NCBI GenBank assembly: GCA_003536545.1
Contig: DPZW01000025.1
Span: 4,456 to 11,550 of the forward strand
Source: Rhodospirillaceae bacterium
Lineage (GTDB): Bacteria > Pseudomonadota > Alphaproteobacteria > UBA11073
Length of the DNA: 7,095 nt
Direction: 5' to 3'
Position 1 is the stretch's first letter. Each line of letters begins with the position of its first letter. Both the position numbers and the translations under genes were made by a program. This document shows positions 1 to 6,010 of the stretch, piece after piece. The notes under the pieces were generated by a model that worked only from the letters and a program-made list of their open reading frames with translations, did not search any database and had not been told where the DNA came from.

Positions 1-20
1 AGTAAAGCAACTGATGCCAT
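1..20 (-). CDS. 5' end of a leftward gene, cut by the window edge
   Basis: Only the first codons are in the window: ATG at 20-18, then A-S-V-A-L. The start is chosen because GAGG (30-27 on the minus strand) lies six bases upstream and a PHO box plus a -10 element sit at the right distance further back. A second ATG at 57-55 opens another frame (M-K-R-Q-R-D...) to the edge, but it overlaps the predicted -10 element and has only a poor ribosome site. The product cannot be identified. The promoter suggests a phosphate-starvation gene. Confidence 0.45.
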
Positions 21-55
21 GATAAACCTCGTAAATTGAATCTCTCTGTCTTTTC

Positions 56-89
56 ATTTTATGCCCCAAAGATGACAGAACTGTGACAA
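56..89 (-). promoter_or_regulatory. PHO box and -10 element of a PhoB-type promoter, reading left
   Basis: On the minus strand 89-72 reads TTGTCACAGTTCTGTCAT. This is two 7-base half-sites (TTGTCAC, CTGTCAT) separated by four bases, the 11-base direct-repeat layout of the enterobacterial PHO box. Exactly ten bases downstream is TAAAAT (61-56), a 5/6 match to a -10 element. This spacing, with no -35 box, is typical of PhoB-activated promoters. The expected transcript start is near 49, about 30 bases before the ATG at 20. The match and spacing are seen; PhoB control is inferred. Confidence 0.6.
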
Positions 90-140
90 AGAGATAAAAT
101 TTAGGCGAAATTTGCAGTATTTATCGCTGCGCCGGCCAAG

Positions 141-168
141 AAAAACCCCCGAAAAATCGGGGGGTTTT
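141..168. terminator. Bidirectional rho-independent terminator
   Basis: The arms CCCCCGA (146-152) and TCGGGGG (157-163, with one extra G at 164) pair around an AAAA loop. They are flanked by A5 on the left and T4 on the right, so the hairpin has a U tract in both directions. On the minus strand it lies about 25 bases beyond the stop of the TcpQ-domain gene and ends that transcript. No plus-strand gene is seen to its left within the window. Confidence 0.85.
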
Positions 169-191
169 AATATTTAAGACAAAGAAAGATT

Positions 192-1499
192 CTATCTACC
201 CGTGCTCATATCATTGCCGCGGGTGGTAACCAGCAATACGCCAGGCGCACCGGCATTCGGACGGTAGAGGCGGGCAATGGGTTGCGGCTGGGCAGAGCTG
301 AAACCGCGCAGCAAAGTGCGAACTGCAGCTTCGTAATCGCCGTCAAAATTCACGTTGCTTTGCACAGGGTAATCAAACTCGCTGTCCCAACGCAAAGTCA
401 TGTTTGCGCGCGCGGACCAGTCTTCCAAAGTTTGCTTCAGGGTTTTACCGGAACCCGCGTACCAGCTGCCACTTGCAATTGTTTCACTGTTGGTTGGTGT
501 CACGGCTGTCATCGCCACAGCAGATGCGGGTGGCATCATGGTCATTTGCGGCAGTGGCGCGGAACCCACAGGAATAGGCTGCGGTGCCAATGGCACTTCA
601 ACCACTGTTGATTGAATAGCTGTCGGTGCAGGCTGCATCATCATCGGCTGCTGTTGCGGAATCACAGGCTGGTTTGCCACCATCGCCTGGGGTGCCGGTG
701 CGGCCATATTATTCATGGGCATCATTGTGGTTTGCTGCTGCATTGGCGGCATCACGGGTTGTGCCGGTGGCATCACCATGGTTGGCAATGCAACGGAATT
801 GGTAGGGCCATTATCAAACTGTGGCGGTGCAGTAGGCGGCAGGTAAGCCGGTTGCTGCTGCGGCGTCATCTGCATCGTGTTTTGGGGTTGCCATTCTTGT
901 GCCCGCATGGATTTGGGTTCCATCATCAAAGAGGCATTGCTGACGCCGCCCGCAGAATTGCCGCGGCTGATGAAAAGAATATTGCCTTGTTCGGCCATTT
1001 GCAGACCGCGATTGCTCAAGGCATCAGATAAAACATTGCGCCAGCCTTTGCCGCCGCTCCATGAAATTGGCATGGAAGGATCCACGCCCTGGCCAAAAGC
1101 AATTTGGCGATCTTCCGGGGCAATTTGCTGGGCAGCAATGACAAGCGGGATGTCTTTGCCAAAACCGCGCACAGGTGCTTCAAAAGATTGTGGCGGTCTA
1201 AGCGTGGCAGGCGTTGCCATCATGCTATTTTGCGGCGCAGGGGCCATCATTGTGCGCGGCGCGGGCGCAGCTTCCATTTCAATGACAGGCGGTCCTACGC
1301 GCATTTGCTGAAATGTATTCGTGGGTGCAGCAGGTTGCTGCATGGCAGGCGCAGACGCCGCAGGTGCCAGTGGAATGCTCGTGATCGCAGTTTCACCGGG
1401 CGCAGTGGGCTCTGGTGCGATCAGGGTAAAGCTGGCCATCGCGGGGCCGGCTGTCAAAATAGTGAATAAGGCGGTGGCGATGAAATAACGAGGCATCAT
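192..1499 (-). CDS. Exported Pro/Met/Gln-rich protein with two N0-like domains, TcpQ type at the C-terminus
   Basis: Probably a periplasmic or outer-membrane part of a type IVB secretion or conjugative pilus machine. ATG 1499 gives 435 residues; an upstream in-frame TTG at 1514 would give 440 but is less likely. A signal peptide precedes A-M-A|S at about residue 22. It has no lipobox Cys, and the whole protein lacks cysteine. Residues about 111-181 form a first small domain (F-G-K-D-I-P-L-V ... I-S-W-S-G-G-K-G-W ... I-L-F-I). Residues about 343-429 form a second (W-Y-A-G-S-G-K-T-L-K-Q-T-L ... F-D-G-D-Y-E-A-A-V), which fits the TcpQ/PilL C-terminal family. Both resemble secretin N0 modules, as also found in DotD/TraH. 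The linkers are low-complexity P, M, Q and A. The gene follows the icmT-like gene by 87 bases with no terminator, so cotranscription is likely. The domain calls are from memory of the families; the exact role is inferred. Confidence 0.7.
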   Translation of the reverse strand: MMPRYFIATALFTILTAGPAMASFTLIAPEPTAPGETAITSIPLAPAASAPAMQQPAAPTNTFQQMRVGPPVIEMEAAPAPRTMMAPAPQNSMMATPATLRPPQSFEAPVRGFGKDIPLVIAAQQIAPEDRQIAFGQGVDPSMPISWSGGKGWRNVLSDALSNRGLQMAEQGNILFISRGNSAGGVSNASLMMEPKSMRAQEWQPQNTMQMTPQQQPAYLPPTAPPQFDNGPTNSVALPTMVMPPAQPVMPPMQQQTTMMPMNNMAAPAPQAMVANQPVIPQQQPMMMQPAPTAIQSTVVEVPLAPQPIPVGSAPLPQMTMMPPASAVAMTAVTPTNSETIASGSWYAGSGKTLKQTLEDWSARANMTLRWDSEFDYPVQSNVNFDGDYEAAVRTLLRGFSSAQPQPIARLYRPNAGAPGVLLVTTRGNDMSTGR

Positions 1500-1586
1500 G
1501 AGAGACAGGTCCAAGGTTAGAAATGATGGCTATTTGTAACGGCTTTCAAGGATTCTGTCCAGCAATTGGGGTGCGGGTCAGCGCAA

Positions 1587-1919
1587 TTATCGCGATGTTT
1601 TTTTCGGCGTGGCTTTTTTGTCAGGCTTTTCAACCGCCATCATGTCCAGCGCACCCAAATCCGCCATCCGGTGATTCAATTGATAGGGCCGCGCCGGGCG
1701 ATAAGGTGCAACCAGCCAGGCCCGCACCGCCCGCAGCGCGGAATCAAACCGCAGGCCAATGCGCTCCGCCAGCCAGAACAGGATGGTGCAGACAAGTGCC
1801 AGCATCAATGTCCAGCCGCGCACGTGAATCAGCACCAGCAGGAAGGGAAATACCGCGCGGGCATCGAGAGCGAAAAATCGCGCCGATTTCATGGAGTTGC
1901 GCCAGTGAACGTCAGACAT
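1587..1919 (-). CDS. icmT: IcmT/TraK-like inner-membrane protein of a type IVB secretion system
   Basis: The product has 110 residues from ATG 1919. An upstream in-frame TTG at 1958 is rejected because the family begins close to the H-W-R-N-S motif. Features recalled for IcmT/TraK are present: H-W-R-N-S at 5-9, S-A-R-F-F-A-L-D-A-R at 12-21, then F-P-F-L-L-V-L-I-H-V-R-G-W-T at 24-37. A membrane hairpin spans about residues 23-52 and a basic amphipathic stretch follows. The Lys-rich tail (about 98-110) looks like an extension beyond the usual family length of near 90. IcmT is a small essential membrane component of Dot/Icm, and TraK is its IncI plasmid counterpart. No other core gene (dotB, dotC, dotH, icmB and so on) is in the window; only the downstream N0-domain gene fits the same machine. 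No strong Shine-Dalgarno is visible. Confidence 0.75.
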   Translation of the reverse strand: MSDVHWRNSMKSARFFALDARAVFPFLLVLIHVRGWTLMLALVCTILFWLAERIGLRFDSALRAVRAWLVAPYRPARPYQLNHRMADLGALDMMAVEKPDKKATPKKTSR

Positions 1920-1989
1920 AACCAAGCTTATCAAAGACGGATAAAAACATCCAGCCAATTACTTTTCCATTCTAAAACCAGTGAAACTA

Positions 1990-2018
1990 TTTATAAATTT
2001 GACATAAGCAGCCCCCAA
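1990..2018 (-). promoter_or_regulatory. Candidate promoter of the icmT-tcpQ unit
   Basis: On the minus strand TTGGGG (2018-2013), a 17-base spacer and TATAAA (1995-1990) form a plausible sigma-70 promoter. The -10 box matches 5/6 and the -35 only 3/6. The predicted start near 1983 leaves a leader of about 64 bases before ATG 1919. It overlaps the divergent plus-strand promoter, so the two units could interfere with or be controlled together with each other. Confidence 0.35.
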
Positions 2019-2028
2019 AAGGCTTAAT
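1999..2028 (+). promoter_or_regulatory. Candidate promoter of the kinase-like gene, possibly leaderless
   Basis: A perfect -35 TTGACA (1999-2004), an 18-base spacer and CTTAAT (2023-2028, 4/6) predict a start close to 2035, which is the A of the chosen ATG. That would make the mRNA leaderless. An alternative is TATAAA at 1992-1997 as the -10 box. That would give a leader of about 30 bases containing AAAAGG (2017-2022), an SD-like site 12 bases from the ATG. Confidence 0.35.
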
Positions 2029-2034
2029 GCCCGC

Positions 2035-2853
2035 ATGTCTGATCACCAGAACCTCAGAGATTTCCTGTTTGATTGTATGGATTACCGGCATTATGTCGGA
2101 TCCGGCAATGAAGCTACCGTTTATAATCTGGATGGTTCTGAATTCCAGGATATTGTCATGCGCGTACGCAGTGATGGCAGTGCTGTCGAATTTGAATGTA
2201 TCGAAGATCATTTGCTAGGTTCCACCTTTCTAACCCCAGTTGATTACGGTTATCAGGGAACGTGCCTCGCACCTTCTTTTTTACAAGGAGAGGGAATTTC
2301 TTTTCATATTCGTCAGCCGGGCACCTCTCTTGGCGCATTTTTTCAACAAAAGAGAGATGAATTGCACTCAGAGTCTAGCGCGCAAAATCTCATAAGGAAT
2401 ATGCTGGCAGAGCTACCAGTTAAGGCTTATGGACAGATGCTGAAGGACCTCAATTTCCTGACGGAAATAAAATGTGGCATTGATACACAGGGTGATAACC
2501 TGATGCTTTCTCCCACTACCCTGCGTTGGGTAGACATAGAGAGAACTTATCACCGCAATCATCTTGAAGGTGTTCGTGCCATGCTGACATCAAGTGCAAA
2601 TGGTGGAACCGGGCGGCTGGATAGTACCACCGAAGATAAATTGCAGATAGCAGCCGCTCAAACAAATACGCCACTTGATGAAGACGCATTACGAAAAAAA
2701 GTGGCCACTCTGCCCATCACTAGAGTAAGCGAAAAACGTCCTGTAAGTTTGCTTGATCTGGGGTGCCTGCCACTTGATGCGACACCAAGAGACCTTAAAT
2801 GTAAACTTGACCAAGTCAGGCAACACCTGGGATTTGTGCCTTGTCCAACCTAG
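2035..2853 (+). CDS. Protein kinase-like protein with divergent catalytic motifs
   Basis: The product has 272 residues and no close family is recognised. A reduced kinase fold can be read. A Gly-rich loop is at 21-30 (V-G-S-G-N-E-A-T-V-Y). A beta-3-like strand I-V-M-R-V-R at 40-45 has Arg where Lys is usual. A catalytic-loop-like G-I-D-T-Q-G-D-N-L-M-L spans 148-158; D150 and N155 keep the D-x4-N spacing of the HRD loop. W-V-D-I-E at 165-169 stands where DFG would be, with D167 as metal ligand. The last 80 or so residues are outside this core and unassigned. No signal peptide or membrane segment is seen, so it is probably cytosolic or a secreted substrate. It is the only plus-strand gene, diverges from icmT, and looks more AT-rich than comM by eye, which may mean later acquisition. 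An effector of the type IVB system is possible but unproven; small-molecule phosphotransferases of the same fold are an alternative. Confidence 0.55.
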   Translation: MSDHQNLRDFLFDCMDYRHYVGSGNEATVYNLDGSEFQDIVMRVRSDGSAVEFECIEDHLLGSTFLTPVDYGYQGTCLAPSFLQGEGISFHIRQPGTSLGAFFQQKRDELHSESSAQNLIRNMLAELPVKAYGQMLKDLNFLTEIKCGIDTQGDNLMLSPTTLRWVDIERTYHRNHLEGVRAMLTSSANGGTGRLDSTTEDKLQIAAAQTNTPLDEDALRKKVATLPITRVSEKRPVSLLDLGCLPLDATPRDLKCKLDQVRQHLGFVPCPT

Positions 2854-4376
2854 GCCGCATCCAGGTTTAATCGGCGGTAGGCCAATGCCTCGGCGATATG
2901 CGCACGCCGCACCTGATCATCCTGCTGCAGGTCTGCAAGTGTGCGCGCAACGCGCAGCAACCGCATATAGCCGCGCGCAGAAATTTTAAATTTATCAGCC
3001 GCCTGCGTCAGCAGGGCCTGGCCGTCACGGTCCGGCGTTGCAAATTCCGTCAGCATTTCACCATCCAGCTGCGCGTTGCATAACGGGCGGATCTTTTCAT
3101 CCAGATGTGCCGTGCGATGCAGTGCAAATTCACGCGCAGCATGGACGCGCCGCGCCACCGCGGCAGAATTTTCGCCCGCCGGTTTTGCAAGATCCTCCGC
3201 CATCACAGCAGGCACATCGACATGCAGATCAATCCGGTCAAAGATGGGGCCGGAAATTTTGCTTTGATAATCCGCACCGCACCTTGGGGCTTTTGAACAG
3301 GCGCGCGATGGGTCGCCCATATAACCACAGCGGCACGGGTTCATCGCAGCGATCAATTGAAAACGCGAAGGATAAGTCACGTGATGATTGGCACGCGAGA
3401 CGACCGCGCGGCCGGTTTCGATTGATTGCCGCAATGCCTCCAGGGTGCCGCGCTGAAATTCCGGCAGTTCATCCAGAAATAACACGCCGTGATGCGCCAG
3501 GGAAATTTCACCCGGCTTGGCGCGCAAACCGCCGCCGACCAGCGCAGGCAATGATGCCGAATGATGCGGATCACGGAACGGACGGCGTGTCACCAGCCCT
3601 CCTTCGGGCAGAGATCCCGCCAGTGAATGAACCAATGAAATTTCCAAGGCTTCACGTGATGTCAATGGCGGTAAAATTCCCGGTAGTCGCGCAGCCAACA
3701 TGGATTTTCCTGAACCTGGCGGACCGAGCATGAGCAGGTTATGTCCGCCAGCCGCCGTGATTTCCAAGACGCGGCGCGCAGTTTCCTGTCCGCGCACATC
3801 CGCAAGGTCCAAGTGCCGCGCATTATCCTGCTCCGGCGCGCGCGGCATCGGCGCAGTTAAAACCTGCGTGCCTTTAAAATGATTAATCAGAGATAATAAA
3901 TTCATGGGCGCAAGAATTTGTAAATCTGTTCCGGCCCATGCGGCTTCACTGCCGGTATCGCCCGGACAGATCAAAGAATTATTATTCGCCGCCGCGTGAA
4001 TGGCGGATGGCAATACGCCCGCCACGCGCGTGATGCCACCATCCAGCGCAAGTTCGCCCAGCACGATATATTCTGCAATTTCTTCGGCGGGTAGAACGCC
4101 CATCCCGGCCAGGATACCCAGCGCGATCGGCAAATCAAAATGCGATCCTTCTTTTAAAACATCTGCAGGTGACAAATTTACCGTGATGCGCTTGGCGGGA
4201 AGGCCAAGGCCGATTGCTTGCATCGCGGCGCGCACGCGTTCTGAACTTTCTTTGACTGCTTTATCTGGTAGGCCCACGATATTAACGGCCATCGTCCCTG
4301 GATGCACAGATACCTGGACATCGATGTCCAACACCTCGGTGCCCTGAAAAGCTACTGTTTTGACCCGCGCCTGCAT
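2850..4376 (-). CDS. comM: ComM/YifB-family Mg-chelatase-like AAA+ ATPase
   Basis: The product has 508 residues, the full length for the family. ComM is a hexameric DNA helicase that promotes branch migration when single-stranded DNA is integrated during natural transformation; YifB homologues also occur in species not known to be competent. The N-terminal Lon-like fold is at about 1-170 (V-N-I-V-G-L-P-D at 31-38, G-S-H-F-D-L-P at 77-83). The Walker A G-P-P-G-S-G-K-S is at 218-225 and the Walker B V-L-F-L-D-E at 298-303. A Cys-rich insert N-P-C-R-C-G-Y-M-G-D (346-355) with C360 and C366 could bind zinc. F-D-R-I-D-L-H-V-D-V-P (379-389) starts the sensor region, and the C-terminal lid holds S-A-R-G-Y (466-470). 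It follows the HIT gene by 43 bases and is likely cotranscribed. The start ATG 4376 lacks a visible Shine-Dalgarno. Its stop overlaps the stop of the convergent kinase-like gene. Confidence 0.93.
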   Translation of the reverse strand: MQARVKTVAFQGTEVLDIDVQVSVHPGTMAVNIVGLPDKAVKESSERVRAAMQAIGLGLPAKRITVNLSPADVLKEGSHFDLPIALGILAGMGVLPAEEIAEYIVLGELALDGGITRVAGVLPSAIHAAANNNSLICPGDTGSEAAWAGTDLQILAPMNLLSLINHFKGTQVLTAPMPRAPEQDNARHLDLADVRGQETARRVLEITAAGGHNLLMLGPPGSGKSMLAARLPGILPPLTSREALEISLVHSLAGSLPEGGLVTRRPFRDPHHSASLPALVGGGLRAKPGEISLAHHGVLFLDELPEFQRGTLEALRQSIETGRAVVSRANHHVTYPSRFQLIAAMNPCRCGYMGDPSRACSKAPRCGADYQSKISGPIFDRIDLHVDVPAVMAEDLAKPAGENSAAVARRVHAAREFALHRTAHLDEKIRPLCNAQLDGEMLTEFATPDRDGQALLTQAADKFKISARGYMRLLRVARTLADLQQDDQVRRAHIAEALAYRRLNLDAA

Positions 4377-4392
4377 CCGGTTGTATTACCGG
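4377..4392 (-). repeat. Short inverted repeat abutting the comM start codon
   Basis: CCGGT (4392-4388 on the minus strand) and ACCGG (4381-4377) form a 5-bp stem with a 6-base loop that ends directly at the comM ATG, where a Shine-Dalgarno would be expected. It could modulate translation initiation, but a 5-bp repeat can arise by chance. Confidence 0.3.
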
Positions 4393-4419
4393 ATTTTTAC
4401 CCGCGTGGCGAGTGTGAAA

Positions 4420-4776
4420 CTAGGAAATCATTCTGCCCACAGGTTTGCCACCCAAAATATGCACATGAAAATGTGGCACTTCCTGCCCGCCGTGTTCCTT
4501 ACAATTTGAAATCGCGCGGAAACCGTTTTGCTCCAATTCCAATGCCGTCACCGTCTTCGCAACCGCCTGCCAGAAGCCTGCAATCTGCGCTGCTCCAGCA
4601 TTCAGGCTGAAATCACACACATCCATAAATTCACCTTTGGGGATCACAAGTGCATGCACAGGTGCCTGCGGCGCAATATCATGAAATGCCAAGGCATATT
4701 CATCTTCATAAATGGTTTTATTGGGGATTTCACCGCGCAGGATGCGCGCAAAAATATTGTGGCTGTCATAGGTCAT
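4420..4776 (-). CDS. HIT-family nucleotide phosphohydrolase, HinT type
   Basis: The product has 118 residues, normal for HinT-type proteins. They hydrolyse phosphoramidate-linked or acyl-linked nucleotides such as AMP-lysine and aminoacyl-adenylates. The opening N-I-F-A-R-I-L-R-G-E-I-P (7-18) and Y-E-D-E-Y-A-L-A-F-H-D-I (23-34) are typical. The histidine triad H-F-H-V-H-I-L is at 102-108, with H104 expected to be the nucleophile. H-x-x-V-I-P-K at 41-47 and N-G-F-R at 84-87 also fit. The start is ATG 4776 with no obvious Shine-Dalgarno. It lies 43 bases before comM and just 16 bases after the U tract of the hisE terminator, so its expression depends on readthrough or on a promoter within that terminator. 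Confidence 0.93.
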   Translation of the reverse strand: MTYDSHNIFARILRGEIPNKTIYEDEYALAFHDIAPQAPVHALVIPKGEFMDVCDFSLNAGAAQIAGFWQAVAKTVTALELEQNGFRAISNCKEHGGQEVPHFHVHILGGKPVGRMIS

Positions 4777-4792
4777 GCCAGAAAATTAGCAT

Positions 4793-4823
4793 AAAAAAAG
4801 CAGGAGGCAAATAAACCCCCTGC
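4793..4823 (-). terminator. Rho-independent terminator after hisE
   Basis: On the minus strand GCAGGGGG (4823-4816) pairs with CCTCCTGC (4807-4800): eight pairs including one G-U, with an eight-base loop. Seven T (4799-4793) follow directly. It begins about 20 bases beyond the hisE stop. In the plus direction only a weak T tract follows, so it acts leftward. Confidence 0.85.
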
Positions 4824-4843
4824 CTTTAAAAATAAATACCCAA

Positions 4844-5161
4844 TCAGGCTGCGCGGATTTGCGGTTGTGAGCTCATGCGCTCGGCCAGCATTTCATAAAT
4901 ATCCTGAGGAGCCAGGTCCGCATCAGCCCACAGGACCAACAGGTGATATAAAAGATCGGCAGATTCTTCAGCCAGGCGACCCCGGTTTTTGGCAATCGCC
5001 TCAATCATGGTTTCCATCGCCTGTTCACCCATTTTTTTGGCGATGACTGATGTGCCCTGTGCCAGCAATTGCGAGGCATAGGAATTACTGCTGGGTTGAT
5101 TTTTACGGGCCTGAACAATCGCATAGGCCATTTCAATGGTATAGGGCTCGATTTCGCGCAT
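4844..5161 (-). CDS. hisE: Phosphoribosyl-ATP pyrophosphatase
   Basis: Second step of histidine synthesis: hydrolyses phosphoribosyl-ATP to phosphoribosyl-AMP and pyrophosphate. The protein is a free-standing HisE of 105 residues with an all-alpha MazG-like fold. Diagnostic stretches are S-Y-A-S-Q-L-L-A-Q-G at 27-36, A-K-K-M-G-E-Q-A-M-E at 41-50 and A-E-E-S-A-D-L-L-Y-H-L-L-V-L at 64-77, which gives the ExxD metal site E66/D69. Q47 stands where Glu is usual in the G-E-E-A-x-E motif. The start ATG 5161 is well supported by AGGAG (5172-5168) six bases upstream, the best ribosome site in the window. hisF and hisA are not next to it; the upstream neighbours are the paralog pair, with 53 bases and no terminator between. 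A strong terminator follows the gene. Confidence 0.93.
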   Translation of the reverse strand: MREIEPYTIEMAYAIVQARKNQPSSNSYASQLLAQGTSVIAKKMGEQAMETMIEAIAKNRGRLAEESADLLYHLLVLWADADLAPQDIYEMLAERMSSQPQIRAA

Positions 5162-5167
5162 GGGTTT

Positions 5168-5172
5168 CTCCT
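5168..5172 (-). promoter_or_regulatory. Strong ribosome binding site of hisE
   Basis: AGGAG on the minus strand, six bases before ATG 5161. It decides the hisE start and contrasts with the weak or absent sites of the neighbouring genes. Confidence 0.8.
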
Positions 5173-5214
5173 GTTGCGGGGCGGAAGAGAATGAAAACTT
5201 AACAGAGGCGCAGT

Positions 5215-5982
5215 CTAGCTGATTTGATGGATATGGGCGAGGGTCTCTTGCCCTAATTCATCCAGTATTCTGCTGGCCTCTGCGCGCATATCCCTGTCTG
5301 CGGCAGGAGAGATCGCCGCGCTATCGCTTGTCCCCACATGAAAAACCAGCGCGGTGGGGAGTTTGATGGCAGGCAGCACGGCTTGCCTGCTTTGATAAAT
5401 TAAATCCTGAACAAGAGAGTGCCGAGGTGTTTGTTGTGGCGTATGTGTCAGGCGCGGAAGCGTACCGGTTTCAAGACAGCGCAAAAACTCGGAAACATCA
5501 TGCAAATAATAATCATGCATTTCATCCAGTAGGCTTTGAAATTGCATCGTGGACAATGGCACATCACCCGCATCAAATGCATCCATCAATAATCCCATAC
5601 CCATGCAGGATACTTCATAATCTTGCGCATAAATTTCGCGAATAATATTTTGTTTTTCATCTGCCGGTAAATTTTCATGGGATAATTCTAATAATGCCAG
5701 AATACGCGCGTGATCCTGCGCGCGGATTTGTTGCCCATGCCCCGCGTGATGGGCGGTGGAAAATAATGCATAGGCAGGCCAGCCGCGCCGGAACTCGCCG
5801 CAGATCGCCAATGCAGTGCCATCGGTGGCTGCACCAAAACCTTTTTGCAGGGAATAATCCGCAATCGCATGGCGATAGCCATGCGCCCCGCACAAAAATG
5901 TCAGCAAACCATCCTGGATGGCGGCGTAGTCAAATGGCACAGATTGGCGGAGCGGCTGCATGGGATTAATTGACACAATCAT
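5215..5982 (-). CDS. Uncharacterised protein, paralog of the gene at 6011-6742; possible degenerate metallopeptidase
   Basis: The product has 255 residues, with no signal peptide or membrane span. It is clearly homologous to its upstream neighbour. Shared blocks include W-P-A-Y-A-L-F at 68-74, H-H-A-G-H-G-Q-Q at 78-85, I-Y-A-Q-D-Y-E-V-S-C at 117-126, L-L-M-D-A-F-D-A-G at 131-139, H-D-V-S at 161-164 and L-V-F-H-V at 212-216. The H78-x3-H82 spacing followed by an acidic helix (D121, E123) recalls zinc metallopeptidases such as the DUF6782-type proteins I remember from alphaproteobacteria. However, the Glu after the first His is His here, so peptidase activity is doubtful. The start is ATG 5982 with no good Shine-Dalgarno; ATG 5961 is an alternative. 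It lies 28 bases after the stop of its paralog and 53 bases before hisE, and is probably in one transcript with the paralog. The family call is weak. Confidence 0.7.
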   Translation of the reverse strand: MIVSINPMQPLRQSVPFDYAAIQDGLLTFLCGAHGYRHAIADYSLQKGFGAATDGTALAICGEFRRGWPAYALFSTAHHAGHGQQIRAQDHARILALLELSHENLPADEKQNIIREIYAQDYEVSCMGMGLLMDAFDAGDVPLSTMQFQSLLDEMHDYYLHDVSEFLRCLETGTLPRLTHTPQQTPRHSLVQDLIYQSRQAVLPAIKLPTALVFHVGTSDSAAISPAADRDMRAEASRILDELGQETLAHIHQIS

Positions 5983-6010
5983 TCATCAGAACGCAAGCTA
6001 AACCACGGGA

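Noticed and set aside
612..1031. His/Cys/Arg-rich plus-strand frame opposite the TcpQ-domain gene
   Set aside because: Composition arises from reading the complement of Met/Pro/Gln codons. The minus-strand protein has a signal peptide and real domains.
400..1400. Possible tandem repeat in the Met/Pro/Gln-rich linkers
   Set aside because: Short M-P-x-Q words recur but without a fixed period, so it is low-complexity sequence rather than a tandem repeat.
1500..1514. TTG at 1514 as the start of the TcpQ-domain gene
   Set aside because: The tandem ATGs at 1499 and 1496 begin directly at the signal peptide, and no good ribosome site favours the TTG.
1920..1958. N-terminal extension of icmT from TTG 1958
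   Set aside because: Thirteen extra residues are not expected before the conserved H-W-R-N-S motif, and there is no ribosome site.
1523..2027. Plus-strand frames overlapping icmT
   Set aside because: They are antisense to a recognisable IcmT-like protein and have no ribosome site or domain.
3038..3733. Long open frame (231 codons) on the plus strand inside comM
   Set aside because: It is antisense to the conserved AAA+ core of comM, and its translation is Arg/Pro/His-rich with no recognisable domain. A shadow of GC-rich codon use.
5162..5214. Search for a terminator or promoter between the paralog pair and hisE
   Set aside because: No hairpin with a T tract and no convincing -35/-10 pair was seen; only the hisE ribosome site is clear.
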